58,301 nt of DNA, from contig JAFZYD010000080.1 in NCBI GenBank assembly GCA_017616475.1, positions 1-58,301 on the forward strand, read 5' to 3'. Under the pieces are notes generated by a model. That model saw only the letters and a program-made list of their open reading frames with translations. It did no database searches and was not told the DNA's origin. Below, in pieces: positions 1 to 7,926 of this stretch; positions within the stretch are counted from its first letter, which is position 1, and every line of letters starts with the position of its first letter. The DNA comes from Bacteroidales bacterium. GTDB taxonomy: Bacteria; Bacteroidota; Bacteroidia; Bacteroidales; UBA932. The position numbers and the translations under genes were made by a program.

Positions 1-330
1 AAGCGTTTCCGTCACAAAGCCTGTCACAGAAAACGATGATTCTGTCACAATTGCGACAAATGAGGCGCGTAACTCGCTGTAAATCAAACTCGGTAAAAAC
101 CCTACACGTACATTTGGGAAGTAGAATACTTACTGCATCGGAAAGTGAAAAATGAAAAGGTTTGAAACGCCGGGAAAAGCGATGAAACATTGATTTCTAC
201 AAGTCGGATTTAATTGGTCTGCGTAGAGGTCTGCTCTATTGTAAAACCTTTTTCTTCCCATTTCAATATGTTTCATCGCGGGGGACAAAAGCATCTTTGA
301 AATGATTGGTGCTCTATTTTATGAACACTA
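1..330. other. Left-edge region without a convincing gene
   Basis: A short frame on the plus strand is open from the edge (2-100) and ends in TAA. Its 26 or so codons match nothing I recognise, so it may be the tail of a gene lying to the left or chance. A tiny frame at 152-193 starts ATG AAA AGG TTT and could be a 13-residue peptide, but nothing supports its translation. The stretch also carries an inverted repeat (179-279), listed separately. The terminator at 334-368 points rightward, so something is probably transcribed left to right here. Confidence 0.3.
179..279. repeat. Inverted repeat with 12-bp arms
   Basis: GCGATGAAACAT at 179-190 is exactly matched by its reverse complement ATGTTTCATCGC at 268-279. 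Inside and beside this lie a second pair of short complementary words (AAAAGGTTT near 156-164, AAACCTTTT near 244-252). The stretch could fold into a long structured RNA or be a decayed element boundary. Function is unknown. Confidence 0.45.
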
Positions 331-333
331 AGC

Positions 334-368
334 GCCCCGACAATCCTCCTGGACAGTCGGGGCCTTTT
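334..368 (+). terminator. Rho-independent terminator
   Basis: An 8-bp stem GCCCCGAC (334-341) and GTCGGGGC (356-363) closes a 14-nt loop and is followed by CTTTTC. The T-rich side is on the plus strand, so it ends rightward transcription coming from the left edge. Confidence 0.6.
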
Positions 369-371
369 CAT

Positions 372-396
372 TTCGATAAACAGGATATTTATCGAA
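372..396. repeat. Perfect 9-bp palindrome, possible operator
   Basis: TTCGATAAA (372-380), a 7-nt spacer and TTTATCGAA (388-396) form a perfect dyad. No T-run follows on either strand, so a terminator is unlikely. It lies between the terminator and the end of the glutaredoxin-like gene and could be a protein-binding site. Confidence 0.3.
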
Positions 397-488
397 GTAA
401 AGTTACGGATTTTACATGAGCATCTCAACGAGCCCTTCCTCGCAGCAGGTGCATCTTATCGGATTTCAAGCACGTAACGACCCGTGGA

Positions 489-788
489 TCAACATCCGCG
501 TCCGTCAATGCTGCACGATGCCCCATAGCCTTCCGGGCGGGGCTCCAGGCCGACGTCTTTTGAATAGAGGGTGACGGTCCCGTCTTCCAGTATATAGCAC
601 GGAATGCCCACATCCCCTATTTTCCTGGCCTCGTCGAAGGCCGGATGCGAATCTCTAAGGTCCAGGAACTTTTTAAGGTTCCGGACGTGTTTGCCGATAT
701 CGATTACCTCGAAATTGGGATTACCTTCTACCTGCTTTTCCACATACTCGCAGTCCGGGCAGGTATGCATAATGTACATCTTTATCAT
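489..788 (-). CDS. Glutaredoxin-like protein
   Basis: A 99-residue protein with a thioredoxin-fold start: a short beta strand followed by the redox motif CPDC (about residues 10-13), then a helix. The later GIPCY segment fits the cis-proline loop that faces the active site in glutaredoxins. It probably reduces disulfides or glutathione-type adducts in the cytoplasm; the partner is unknown. The C-terminal third is short and cysteine-containing, unlike standard GrxA. The upstream GGAAG gives one of the few purine-rich ribosome sites in the window. It follows the cation transporter gene by 21 nt on the same strand, so the two are probably co-transcribed, which would fit a metal or redox role (inference). 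Confidence 0.75.
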   Translation of the reverse strand: MIKMYIMHTCPDCEYVEKQVEGNPNFEVIDIGKHVRNLKKFLDLRDSHPAFDEARKIGDVGIPCYILEDGTVTLYSKDVGLEPRPEGYGASCSIDGRGC

Positions 789-809
789 AACTTCCTTGTA
801 ATTATCAAG

Positions 810-1694
810 TTATTTTCTGGGTTCCATATGCAGGGTGACCAGGGTTTCGGGGCCGAAACGCTCTTTGAGTTTGTTCTCTATGGCGGAAGCCAGTTCGTGG
901 GCCGCGTTCAGGGATAGATCCCCGTCCATCCTGATGTGCGATTCTATGGCAATTCGGTTGCCGATGCGGCGGGTGCGAAGATTGTGCGGATGAGACACTT
1001 CCGGGAACGAGGTGATGATGTTCTCGATTTCGCTCTCTTCGCCCGCCGACAACGATTGATCCGTGAGTTCGCCAAGGCTGCCTTTCAAAAGATCCCAGGC
1101 CACTTTAATTAGCATAGCGCCCACAACTATGGAGGCCAGCGGGTCCAGCACGGCCCACCGTTCGCCCAGCAGTATGGCACCGCCTATGCCGATGGCTGCA
1201 CCGATAGACGACAGAGCGTCGCTGCGGTGGTGCCAGGCGTTGGCCACCACAGCCTGGGAGTTCAACTTCCTGCCTTTGGCGACTGTATATCGATACAAGA
1301 CCTCTTTGACCGCAATTGAAACCAGCGCCGCTATAAGCGCGAGCTTGCCAGGAACCTCCAGCGTTTCCCCGCCCAGCCAGCGGGCGAACTTCAAAGAGCC
1401 GGAAACAATGATGCCGATGGCCGCGCCCATCAGCGCCAGGCCTATGAACAGAGTGGCGATGGTTTCGAACTTGCCGTGCCCGTAGTCGTGCGAAGAATCC
1501 TGCGGCTTTGCGCTGACCTTGACAAATAGCAGCACGATTATGTCTGTAAAGAAATCTGACAGCGAATGCACGGCATCGGCAATCATAGCCGAGCTGCGCC
1601 CAAGCACGCCCGCCACAAACTTGATTGCCAACAGCAACAAGTTTGCAGCGCTCCCCACAAGGGTTACTTTATATATCTCTTTTTCGCGGTTCAT
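810..1694 (-). CDS. Cation diffusion facilitator (CDF) family transporter
   Basis: A 294-residue inner-membrane metal/proton antiporter of the FieF/CzcD family. The N-terminal half has the expected hydrophobic helices. Metal-site motifs are visible: AVHSLSD with its His and Asp (about residues 42-48), DYGHGKFE (about 70-77) and HHRSDALSS (about 155-163). The last 80 residues form the soluble cytoplasmic CDF domain, with IAIESHIRMDG and a final VTLHMEP. Likely substrates are zinc, iron or other divalent ions; the sequence does not settle which. It is the first gene before the glutaredoxin-like gene, and a TATCTTTG -7 box lies 18 nt upstream of the start. Confidence 0.88.
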   Translation of the reverse strand: MNREKEIYKVTLVGSAANLLLLAIKFVAGVLGRSSAMIADAVHSLSDFFTDIIVLLFVKVSAKPQDSSHDYGHGKFETIATLFIGLALMGAAIGIIVSGSLKFARWLGGETLEVPGKLALIAALVSIAVKEVLYRYTVAKGRKLNSQAVVANAWHHRSDALSSIGAAIGIGGAILLGERWAVLDPLASIVVGAMLIKVAWDLLKGSLGELTDQSLSAGEESEIENIITSFPEVSHPHNLRTRRIGNRIAIESHIRMDGDLSLNAAHELASAIENKLKERFGPETLVTLHMEPRK

Positions 1695-1711
1695 TTTTCT
1701 GTCATACTATG

Positions 1712-1719
1712 CAAAGATA
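1712..1719 (-). promoter_or_regulatory. Bacteroidota -7 box for the CDF gene
   Basis: Read on the minus strand the sequence is TATCTTTG, an exact match to TAnnTTTG. It sits 18 nt before the CDF start codon. I see no clear TTTG at the -33 position. Confidence 0.45.
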
Positions 1720-1812
1720 GGTTATTTGGTATTATTTTGTACATTGTAACTTCACAGGAGACAAAGTCCCTACTGTGTATGTAGACGGTATTACCGGTGA
1801 ATTTTCGGTTAA

Positions 1813-2598
1813 TTAATTGCCGTATGTGTGAATGCTGAACCCTTTTGCGGACGGCAGATAGTTGATGCCCCACCAGCAAATTTGCAGGCACACAAAAGCC
1901 ACCAGCAGAATCAAGCATGCCTCGGTCCATTTGCCGGGACTTGTTTTGCGATAGTGTAGATACAACAGATAGCAAAGCCAGGTTATGGCGGCCCATGTCT
2001 CTTTGGGGTCCCAGGCCCAATAATGGCCCCACGCCGCCTTGGCCCACAGCGCCCCGAAAAGCATCCCGATTGTTAGAAAAGCCAGCCCGACATATACCAG
2101 ATTGTCGGTGATGTTGAGTTCCTTGGCGGCAGTTTTATCTTTCCGGAAGAACAATATATAACCCGCCATAAAGGTGGCGGCGCCCAGCAGGGCGTAGGAG
2201 AACATATACACTATTACGTGCGGAGCGAACCACGGGCTCTGCAGCGCCGGCATAAGCGCCTTGGAATGGATGCCGGGCTTGAACAGGTTCACCCAGATGA
2301 ATACCAGCGACAGCACTGTGCTGAAACTCAGAATCCATTTGTAGCGCCAGCGGCTGTACACTATTATGCCGGCCAGCGGCAGGAAAAAAGAATACCACAG
2401 GCGGGTCTCCCCCATTGTGCGCAGCGGCGGCCGCTCCAGCGAGATCCACATTCCCAAGATAAAGGCAAAGAACACGGCCAGCCCAAGGAATGTGAAGAGA
2501 TATACCCTGGCCCCCTGCCCCTTCCATGCGAAATAAGCGCCCAGACTCCAGCAAATAACGGCCGCAGCTGCAAACCATATGAACAGCCCCCAACTCAA
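1813..2598 (-). CDS. ccsA: Cytochrome c biogenesis protein CcsA
   Basis: A 261-residue polytopic membrane protein of the CcsA/CcmC family, which handles haem during System II cytochrome c maturation. The signature tryptophan-rich segment WGHYWAWDPKETWA (about residues 190-203) binds haem, and conserved histidines flank it (VIVYMF follows an upstream His; a later LHYRK). There are about eight hydrophobic segments. Its start overlaps the stop of the ResB-like gene by 4 nt, so translation is probably coupled. Both halves of the CcsBA system are present but as separate proteins, unlike the fused forms in some epsilonproteobacteria and Bacteroides. Confidence 0.88.
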   Translation of the reverse strand: MSWGLFIWFAAAAVICWSLGAYFAWKGQGARVYLFTFLGLAVFFAFILGMWISLERPPLRTMGETRLWYSFFLPLAGIIVYSRWRYKWILSFSTVLSLVFIWVNLFKPGIHSKALMPALQSPWFAPHVIVYMFSYALLGAATFMAGYILFFRKDKTAAKELNITDNLVYVGLAFLTIGMLFGALWAKAAWGHYWAWDPKETWAAITWLCYLLYLHYRKTSPGKWTEACLILLVAFVCLQICWWGINYLPSAKGFSIHTYGN

Positions 2599-3494
2599 AA
2601 TTCTTCCTCCTCTTTTATTGGTTTAGGCGCCATAAAAAGCATCAGGCACAGTGCGCCGGCCAGCATCATAAAGATGCCGGTGTAAACCGCGGGCAGCCAG
2701 GGGTCTTTCACCAGCATAAAGATGCTGTACGGGCTTTCGCTGCCAAGGCCCTTGTCATATCCGTATTGATATATTTTCCATCCGCTTACTTTCAAGGGAT
2801 TGTTCACCTCCACAGTGCCTATGACTTTCTGCCCGTCGGCCGTATTAACGGTGATTTCGGACGCGAAACGCTTCGGGGACATATCCTCATAATAGTCTAT
2901 TGTAAAGTCGTTGAGTTCTATGCCGATGCCCGGCTCAACGGCTTTGTCATCTTCGGAGAGCGCAATCCATTGAGGAGAATCGTAATAGACGCGCATCTTT
3001 AGTTTTTGCATATCGGCGTTACCGAATGTGGCCGCGGCAACGGCCACTACCACACCGAGGTGGTTTAGAAGGAATGGAATTTGAGACCATTTGAAGTGCC
3101 TCATATGGTTCAGCGTGGCAAGTGCGGCAATAAGCATCATCCACATCCACAGCAGCACGAACGGCCAAAAAGACAGCATCTGCGAAAGCCAGGGGACTCC
3201 CCCCTCTCTCATCTGAGGCAGCAGCCCCATAACCATTGTGATGCCCAGCGCACACGCAATGGAAGAGACCGCCGCTCCGCCGTGCATCATCCATTCAAAC
3301 AAATAGACCTTTTTGCGGAGGATGTACATAAGGGCAATAGCGCACAACAGAAGCAGTAACGCGATGTAATTGGCAGGAGCAGCCAGAAGGCTCCACCTGA
3401 CCGGCCCTACCGCAATTTGCAGCGCAATCCCGAAAACAAAAAGTCCCCCGGCAATGAGGAACCCTTCCGACGTTTTCCAAGGCTTGGTCCACAT
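2595..3494 (-). CDS. ResB-like cytochrome c biogenesis protein (CcsB)
   Basis: A 299-residue membrane protein with four N-terminal transmembrane segments, a large extracytoplasmic beta-rich part (about residues 170-265, with VYYDSPQWIAL and GWKIYQYGYDKG) and one final transmembrane helix. This is the layout of ResB/CcsB, which holds apocytochrome c and works with CcsA to attach haem on the periplasmic side. It is shorter than typical ResB (400-550 residues), as is common in Bacteroidota. It lies between the SDR gene (10-nt gap) and ccsA (4-nt overlap). No cytochrome substrate gene such as nrfA is in the window. Confidence 0.8.
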   Translation of the reverse strand: MWTKPWKTSEGFLIAGGLFVFGIALQIAVGPVRWSLLAAPANYIALLLLLCAIALMYILRKKVYLFEWMMHGGAAVSSIACALGITMVMGLLPQMREGGVPWLSQMLSFWPFVLLWMWMMLIAALATLNHMRHFKWSQIPFLLNHLGVVVAVAAATFGNADMQKLKMRVYYDSPQWIALSEDDKAVEPGIGIELNDFTIDYYEDMSPKRFASEITVNTADGQKVIGTVEVNNPLKVSGWKIYQYGYDKGLGSESPYSIFMLVKDPWLPAVYTGIFMMLAGALCLMLFMAPKPIKEEEEF

Positions 3495-3504
3495 AAACGG
3501 GGCA

Positions 3505-4260
3505 TTAGTTGGTTTTTACAAAAGTAAGTCGTTCCCAGATGCATCGGGGAATAAGGCGCCAGAGAGCCGTTATGGCGCGGAACTTCCAGTCGAAGATAAT
3601 GATGCGCCGCTTGCGCCTGAGCCCGCGCAGAATGTGGTCGGCGGCCTTGTCCACGGTCATTACCAGTGGATACTTTTTCTCTTTGTTGAGTATCTCCGTC
3701 GCCACGAAGCCGGGGCGGATGTCGCTGAAAAAAACTGGAATCTTTTCCATACGTGCCAGTTGCGAAAGAGCTGAGATGTAGGTCATCTGCATCTTTTTGG
3801 AGGCGGAATATGCTGTGGCTATGCCAAGCCCGGCCGTGCCGGCAACGGAGGTAACAACTGCCACGTGTGCCTTGTGCTGACCGTTGTATGCAGGATTGCT
3901 TTTTACAAAGTTGATAAAATGCGATACAATCCGCACCATTCCGGTGCAATTAGTCTCAATGTCGCTGACTTCTTTTTGTTCGTCCAGCTGTGGGTTCTGG
4001 TGCCCGACGCCGGAGACGTGCAAGAAAAGGTCGGGCGCGCCCGTTTCTGCCAGCAGTTTATCCAGCGCAGCAACTGCATCCGCCTTGGTAATATCCATAA
4101 CGGCAAGAGCAACCCGTTCGCTGCCGAATTGTTCGCGCAGCTGCTGCAACCGCTCCTGGCGCCGGCCGGCGGCGCCGACCCGCCATCCGTCCTCTAACAA
4201 TCTGATGGCCAGTTCCCTGCCTATGCCCGATGTGGCGCCTATGATAATTGCCGTTTTCAT
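3505..4260 (-). CDS. SDR-family oxidoreductase
   Basis: A 251-residue classical short-chain dehydrogenase. I chose the ATG at 4260, which opens directly with the first beta strand and the nucleotide-binding motif GATSGIG. An upstream in-frame ATG at 4284 would place eight extra residues before it and overlaps the -7 box. The acidic residue after the second strand is replaced by AGRRQER, which suggests NADP(H). The active-site triad fits TSVAGTAG (Ser) and YSASKK (Tyr and Lys). The substrate is unknown. It is the first gene of the SDR-resB-ccsA operon, though no functional link to cytochrome maturation is evident. Confidence 0.8.
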   Translation of the reverse strand: MKTAIIIGATSGIGRELAIRLLEDGWRVGAAGRRQERLQQLREQFGSERVALAVMDITKADAVAALDKLLAETGAPDLFLHVSGVGHQNPQLDEQKEVSDIETNCTGMVRIVSHFINFVKSNPAYNGQHKAHVAVVTSVAGTAGLGIATAYSASKKMQMTYISALSQLARMEKIPVFFSDIRPGFVATEILNKEKKYPLVMTVDKAADHILRGLRRKRRIIIFDWKFRAITALWRLIPRCIWERLTFVKTN

Positions 4261-4271
4261 ATGTTCACAGT

Positions 4272-4279
4272 CAAAGATA
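4272..4279 (-). promoter_or_regulatory. Bacteroidota -7 box for the SDR-resB-ccsA operon
   Basis: On the minus strand this is TATCTTTG, an exact TAnnTTTG match 11 nt before the chosen SDR start. The expected initiation site would leave a very short leader. Confidence 0.45.
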
Positions 4280-4312
4280 TGCAAAAAAGTTTCATTTTAT
4301 AATTGAATGTTG

Positions 4313-4338
4313 TACCTTTACACGGAATTTGATTCCGT
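4313..4338 (+). promoter_or_regulatory. Promoter-like box and leader palindrome before the DUF4298 gene
   Basis: TACCTTTA (4313-4320) is one base off the -7 consensus. It is followed by a perfect 7-bp dyad, ACGGAAT TTG ATTCCGT (4322-4338), which ends one base before the start codon at 4340. The dyad would sit at the very 5' end of the mRNA and could be an operator or a leader hairpin. Confidence 0.35.
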
Positions 4339-4339
4339 T

Positions 4340-4639
4340 ATGAGTTTAAACCGAGTCAGGCTTGCGCGCATAGCGCATATGGAAGAGGCTTTCGACAGGC
4401 TCTCCGATGCAGTTGTAAAATTGCAGCGGGATATGGCGGAAATGCCCAATCTGGCCAAAGATATCCACGAACTTGAAGGTTACGTAAAAAGCGGCCACTG
4501 GCAGCGCGATTATACAGCAGATGCACAGGGCGAAATACCCGCCTCTTTCAAGCGCGGCGTTCTCTCGCAGGACTCTCTGGACGACCTGTTGCGCGTGCTC
4601 GATTCTCTCCGTGCCCGTCTTGCCGGTAAAAAGCACTAG
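4340..4639 (+). CDS. DUF4298 domain-containing protein
   Basis: A 99-residue cytoplasmic protein, mostly helical. The order of motifs matches my memory of DUF4298: an N-terminal RIAHMEEAFDRLS helix, a middle LEGYVKSGHWQRDYTAD segment and a C-terminal FKRGVLSQDSLDDLL segment. No enzymatic residues stand out and the family's function is not known to me. I chose the ATG at 4340 because the family begins near the helix; an ATG at 4307 would add 11 residues and pass through the promoter and palindrome. The stop overlaps the convergent lipoprotein gene by 4 nt. Confidence 0.7.
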   Translation: MSLNRVRLARIAHMEEAFDRLSDAVVKLQRDMAEMPNLAKDIHELEGYVKSGHWQRDYTADAQGEIPASFKRGVLSQDSLDDLLRVLDSLRARLAGKKH

Positions 4640-5922
4640 ATAGCAACGTCCGCCTCGAATTCTATTTGCTGCCCCTTTACCAAATGGTCGCACTCTATTG
4701 CAGGGAGCGATGATGCTGTTATAGAGGCGTCTTTTATTTCTATCCAAACATCTTCGCCGGGCATAAGGTCGCGCAGATTATAGGTGCCGCGCACGCCAGC
4801 CACCGCCACAAACGCATCGCGGTAGATGGGCGCCACGCCGGTGTTAGCAATTAGCACCGCGGCCCCTTCTCCATCCTTTACCAGGTAATCTTTTATGGTG
4901 AAACGGTAGCCCATAGACATAGCTGCTTTCTTTATGCGGGCGTCCTTTTGGTAGCCGGGCTGGTCGTTGCCGATTATGAAGGTCATATGGTACTTGGCGA
5001 CCTCATTTTCGAAGATGCGGCCGTACATCCCTTTTTCATCCAGACAGTGCTTCTGGTCGTAATCTTCGTAATAGCTGAACTCTCCGCCCAGAGGGGCGTA
5101 TTTATAACGCTCGGTGCCGAAGAATTTCCAATTGTTGTAATTGTAGTCGTCGTGCTCCTCGCACATAAAAGAATCGTCAAAATTGCCGAACTTAATATCC
5201 AGCAGGTCGTGATGTGTCTGGAATGGTGCGTATTTTCTGTCGGCTGCATCTATGGAGATACACCACGGGGTGTGGGTGAACCACTCTCCCATTGCCTTTA
5301 TGAACTTGGTTTGGAACTCGTACGAAGGGAATGTGCGCCCGAGTTTCATTGGGCCGTCGTAGATGTGGTATTCCGCCCAAAGGCCGAATCCTGTCTGCAG
5401 AAAAGCAAGTCGCGGATCGGAATCGTATCGCTCCGCGAATAGACGGTGGAATTCCATATGAAAGCGTTGGAGTTCTTCGCAACGCCAGTCGGGGAATTCG
5501 GTGTTGCGTCCTTCGCTTTTGCCGTTGGTGGCTTCGTATTCAGGCAGGGCCTTGATATATGCGGGCACGGCGCACGTTTTGCCGGGATATGTATAGCGGA
5601 ACCGTACCACAACCTGATGGCCGCGGGAGGCGGCTTTATTCAGCAGATTCTCCATCGGCGTCCAGTCGTAGGTATCCTTTGTTTTGCAAACATCGCTATA
5701 CAGCATATAGGCGAATTCCATAGTTACCCATTGCTTTTTTGTATTGTTGTTGTCGGACCACAGCACGATGCCGGTCATTGGCTGGACGTTTTCTATTGAG
5801 GCACTCAGAGCCACCTTTTGGTATCCCTCGTGGTTGTTTTCCGGCGGTGTGTCCCCACCCGGCTTGGTGCAGCACGAAACATGCACTACGACGCAGAGCA
5901 AAAACAGCATAGAATTCTTCAT
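4636..5922 (-). CDS. DUF4832-like lipoprotein, TIM-barrel type
   Basis: A 428-residue exported lipoprotein; the signal peptide ends in VSCC. The body resembles DUF4832/DUF4874 proteins, which have a glycosidase-like barrel: WVTMEFAYMLYSDV early, VVVRFRYTYPG, then LAFLQTGFGLWAEYHIYDG, where an acidic residue after WAEY would suit a glycosidase active site. The last 90 residues look like a small beta domain. I cannot name a substrate. It is the last gene of the kbl-kinase-PL8 operon, 13 nt after the polysaccharide lyase, so a role in handling the same glycan is plausible (inference). Confidence 0.6.
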   Translation of the reverse strand: MKNSMLFLLCVVVHVSCCTKPGGDTPPENNHEGYQKVALSASIENVQPMTGIVLWSDNNNTKKQWVTMEFAYMLYSDVCKTKDTYDWTPMENLLNKAASRGHQVVVRFRYTYPGKTCAVPAYIKALPEYEATNGKSEGRNTEFPDWRCEELQRFHMEFHRLFAERYDSDPRLAFLQTGFGLWAEYHIYDGPMKLGRTFPSYEFQTKFIKAMGEWFTHTPWCISIDAADRKYAPFQTHHDLLDIKFGNFDDSFMCEEHDDYNYNNWKFFGTERYKYAPLGGEFSYYEDYDQKHCLDEKGMYGRIFENEVAKYHMTFIIGNDQPGYQKDARIKKAAMSMGYRFTIKDYLVKDGEGAAVLIANTGVAPIYRDAFVAVAGVRGTYNLRDLMPGEDVWIEIKDASITASSLPAIECDHLVKGQQIEFEADVAI

Positions 5923-5935
5923 AGTATTGGTAAGG

Positions 5936-7915
5936 TTATCGGGCGTTGGGCTTGGGCAGAGGGACCGTTTTGATGAGGCGGCCCTTTTGTATAATTATGC
6001 ACGGTCCGTCCGCCTCTATTGTCTTACAGCCTACTTTGATGCTGCCGGGTTGGTGGAACACGGCGCACACCCAGCCGGCATAGCGGATAGCCTGGCAATC
6101 TTTGGTGTTGGCCAGGATTTTAACTTGAGGAGATTTGATTCTCCTGCAGGAGGGAATGACGGCATACGCATATGTGTCGCCGCCTTCACGGCAAACATCC
6201 AAATCTTGCTCTATCCAGCATTTGAACACGTTGTCTGTCACTGTGTCCGGCGGCAGCGATGGCTCCATAAGAGTCCAGATGCCGGACTGTGGCCCAGCAG
6301 TAACACTCAATGGCTTGCTGTCCAAACTGTAATACAATGCCTTGTTATGTTTGGCGTACTGGTGGCCTACAATGGGTTCGCCTTTCAAGAAATTCTGTTC
6401 CACGGCGGTAGTTACGCGGGTTATTTCGTCCCGGCTGACGCGGATGTCGCTGCCCATATTCACAATAATCCCAGGGAAAAAGAAGGTGCTCTTGAATGCG
6501 TGCAGGCCGTCACGCTCAAGCTCCATTGTTGCGCAAAGCACATCATCAGCAGCCAGGCCGCCCACGTGATCGGAGTCGTTCAGTTTGCTGCGGTGTGTAT
6601 CCTCAGCCCGCAGTGGTTTGCCATCTTCATAGGTGGTGGTGCCGGGCACCTTGCGCCAGTCCCATACAGGGAAAATATTGTCGTATTCGGGACCGTCCTG
6701 CAACAGCAGCAGCGCTCCGTCCGCCGCAAACTGGCCGCCCATATTCTCCCTGTTTGTGAACTCCACCCCTATCACGCGGCGGGAATGCATCCGTATTGAT
6801 GCGTACCAGTTATTGGTGCGGAACACACCGCAATCGGAGCAAGGGAAATAGCGGGCGCCGAAAGGCTCTGCATCGCCCGCCAGGCCGCAGGCCTTGAAGT
6901 TGTCTTTGGCGACATTGAAGGCCAGCCACTTGCCCGCCCCGCTGTCGGGAAAAAGATGCCTGCCGCGGAAGTTGGTATCCATTGTGCCGCGGTAGAACCC
7001 CCAGGAAATACCCTCCTGAAAATAGTTGCGGATAATGTCTTTCTGCTCCGGAGTGAAATCGAGCGAAGTGCCGTCGAACACCCTCATCCAGAAGGCGATG
7101 CCGTCCAGGAAAGCGAGGCCGTAGTTACCAAACTGCAACTGGTGCCCGTGCTGATGGAACGACCAGTCCTTTTGGATTCCCTCTGCATCGCTCACGGCAA
7201 TGAGTCCTGCAATTTTGGCCTGCATCTGAGCCACCCAATCGTAGTCGCTGGTAAGCAGACCTTTCATAATGTGGTTGCCCGCAATCCAAAGGAGGTTCTG
7301 GCCTGTCTTGCGGTCGAACAGGGCGCGGTCCATAACCTTTACCCCTTCATTGTATTCTTCTGTCGAGAGTTCGTCGGAAAGCATAACCAGCGCCGCTCCG
7401 AACCGTTTGGGAATACCTATCTCGTTGCTCCACCAATTAGGGCAGATCGGGGTATCGCCATACCACCCTTTGAGGGCCTTGTGAAGCAGCGCTCCCAGTT
7501 CTGGATCGTGGAAATGCGGCCCGCCGGGGCGGGTATATTCCTTGGCCAGGGCGCAGAGACGCATCACGTGCAGGCTCGGGTGCCAGCGGCCGGGATGCAT
7601 ATCGGCATAATCCACGTCGCGCCAGCGGCAGGTTGCGGCATCGAACTGCCCCACCACCCTCTCATATTCGGCTGCGGGCAACGACGCCTCCACATAAAGC
7701 TGATGCATCACAGCGTCGTTGGCCATACCGTGGTCGCTGATGGACATAAAGGCCTCGCGGGAGGCGGAGTCGCGGGAAAAGTCCGTCCAAACTGCATCCA
7801 GAAAGCGGGCCTTGATTTTATCGAGATCGTTGGCAGATGCGACGGAAGAAAGCAGCACGGCGGCAAGGCAAATCAAAACCAGCCGTGTATGGCAGAATCG
7901 GAATCTCATACTCAT
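5936..7915 (-). CDS. Polysaccharide lyase family 8 (chondroitin AC/hyaluronate lyase-like)
   Basis: A 659-residue protein with an N-terminal signal peptide ending SSVASA. The alpha/alpha-toroid carries NWWSNEIG (about residues 159-166), the aromatic patch that binds the polysaccharide, then TGQN with the catalytic-site Asn, then FHQHG, with Tyr nine residues after the second His (GNY). That His-Tyr spacing equals His225-Tyr234 of chondroitinase AC as I remember it, so the enzyme looks active. NFRGRHLFPD supplies conserved arginines. The C-terminal half is beta-sandwich. Substrate could be chondroitin, hyaluronan or another uronic acid polymer; the sequence alone does not decide. It lies between a PfkB kinase and a DUF4832-like lipoprotein. 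Confidence 0.85.
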   Translation of the reverse strand: MSMRFRFCHTRLVLICLAAVLLSSVASANDLDKIKARFLDAVWTDFSRDSASREAFMSISDHGMANDAVMHQLYVEASLPAAEYERVVGQFDAATCRWRDVDYADMHPGRWHPSLHVMRLCALAKEYTRPGGPHFHDPELGALLHKALKGWYGDTPICPNWWSNEIGIPKRFGAALVMLSDELSTEEYNEGVKVMDRALFDRKTGQNLLWIAGNHIMKGLLTSDYDWVAQMQAKIAGLIAVSDAEGIQKDWSFHQHGHQLQFGNYGLAFLDGIAFWMRVFDGTSLDFTPEQKDIIRNYFQEGISWGFYRGTMDTNFRGRHLFPDSGAGKWLAFNVAKDNFKACGLAGDAEPFGARYFPCSDCGVFRTNNWYASIRMHSRRVIGVEFTNRENMGGQFAADGALLLLQDGPEYDNIFPVWDWRKVPGTTTYEDGKPLRAEDTHRSKLNDSDHVGGLAADDVLCATMELERDGLHAFKSTFFFPGIIVNMGSDIRVSRDEITRVTTAVEQNFLKGEPIVGHQYAKHNKALYYSLDSKPLSVTAGPQSGIWTLMEPSLPPDTVTDNVFKCWIEQDLDVCREGGDTYAYAVIPSCRRIKSPQVKILANTKDCQAIRYAGWVCAVFHQPGSIKVGCKTIEADGPCIIIQKGRLIKTVPLPKPNAR

Positions 7916-7926
7916 TCAGATTCAAA

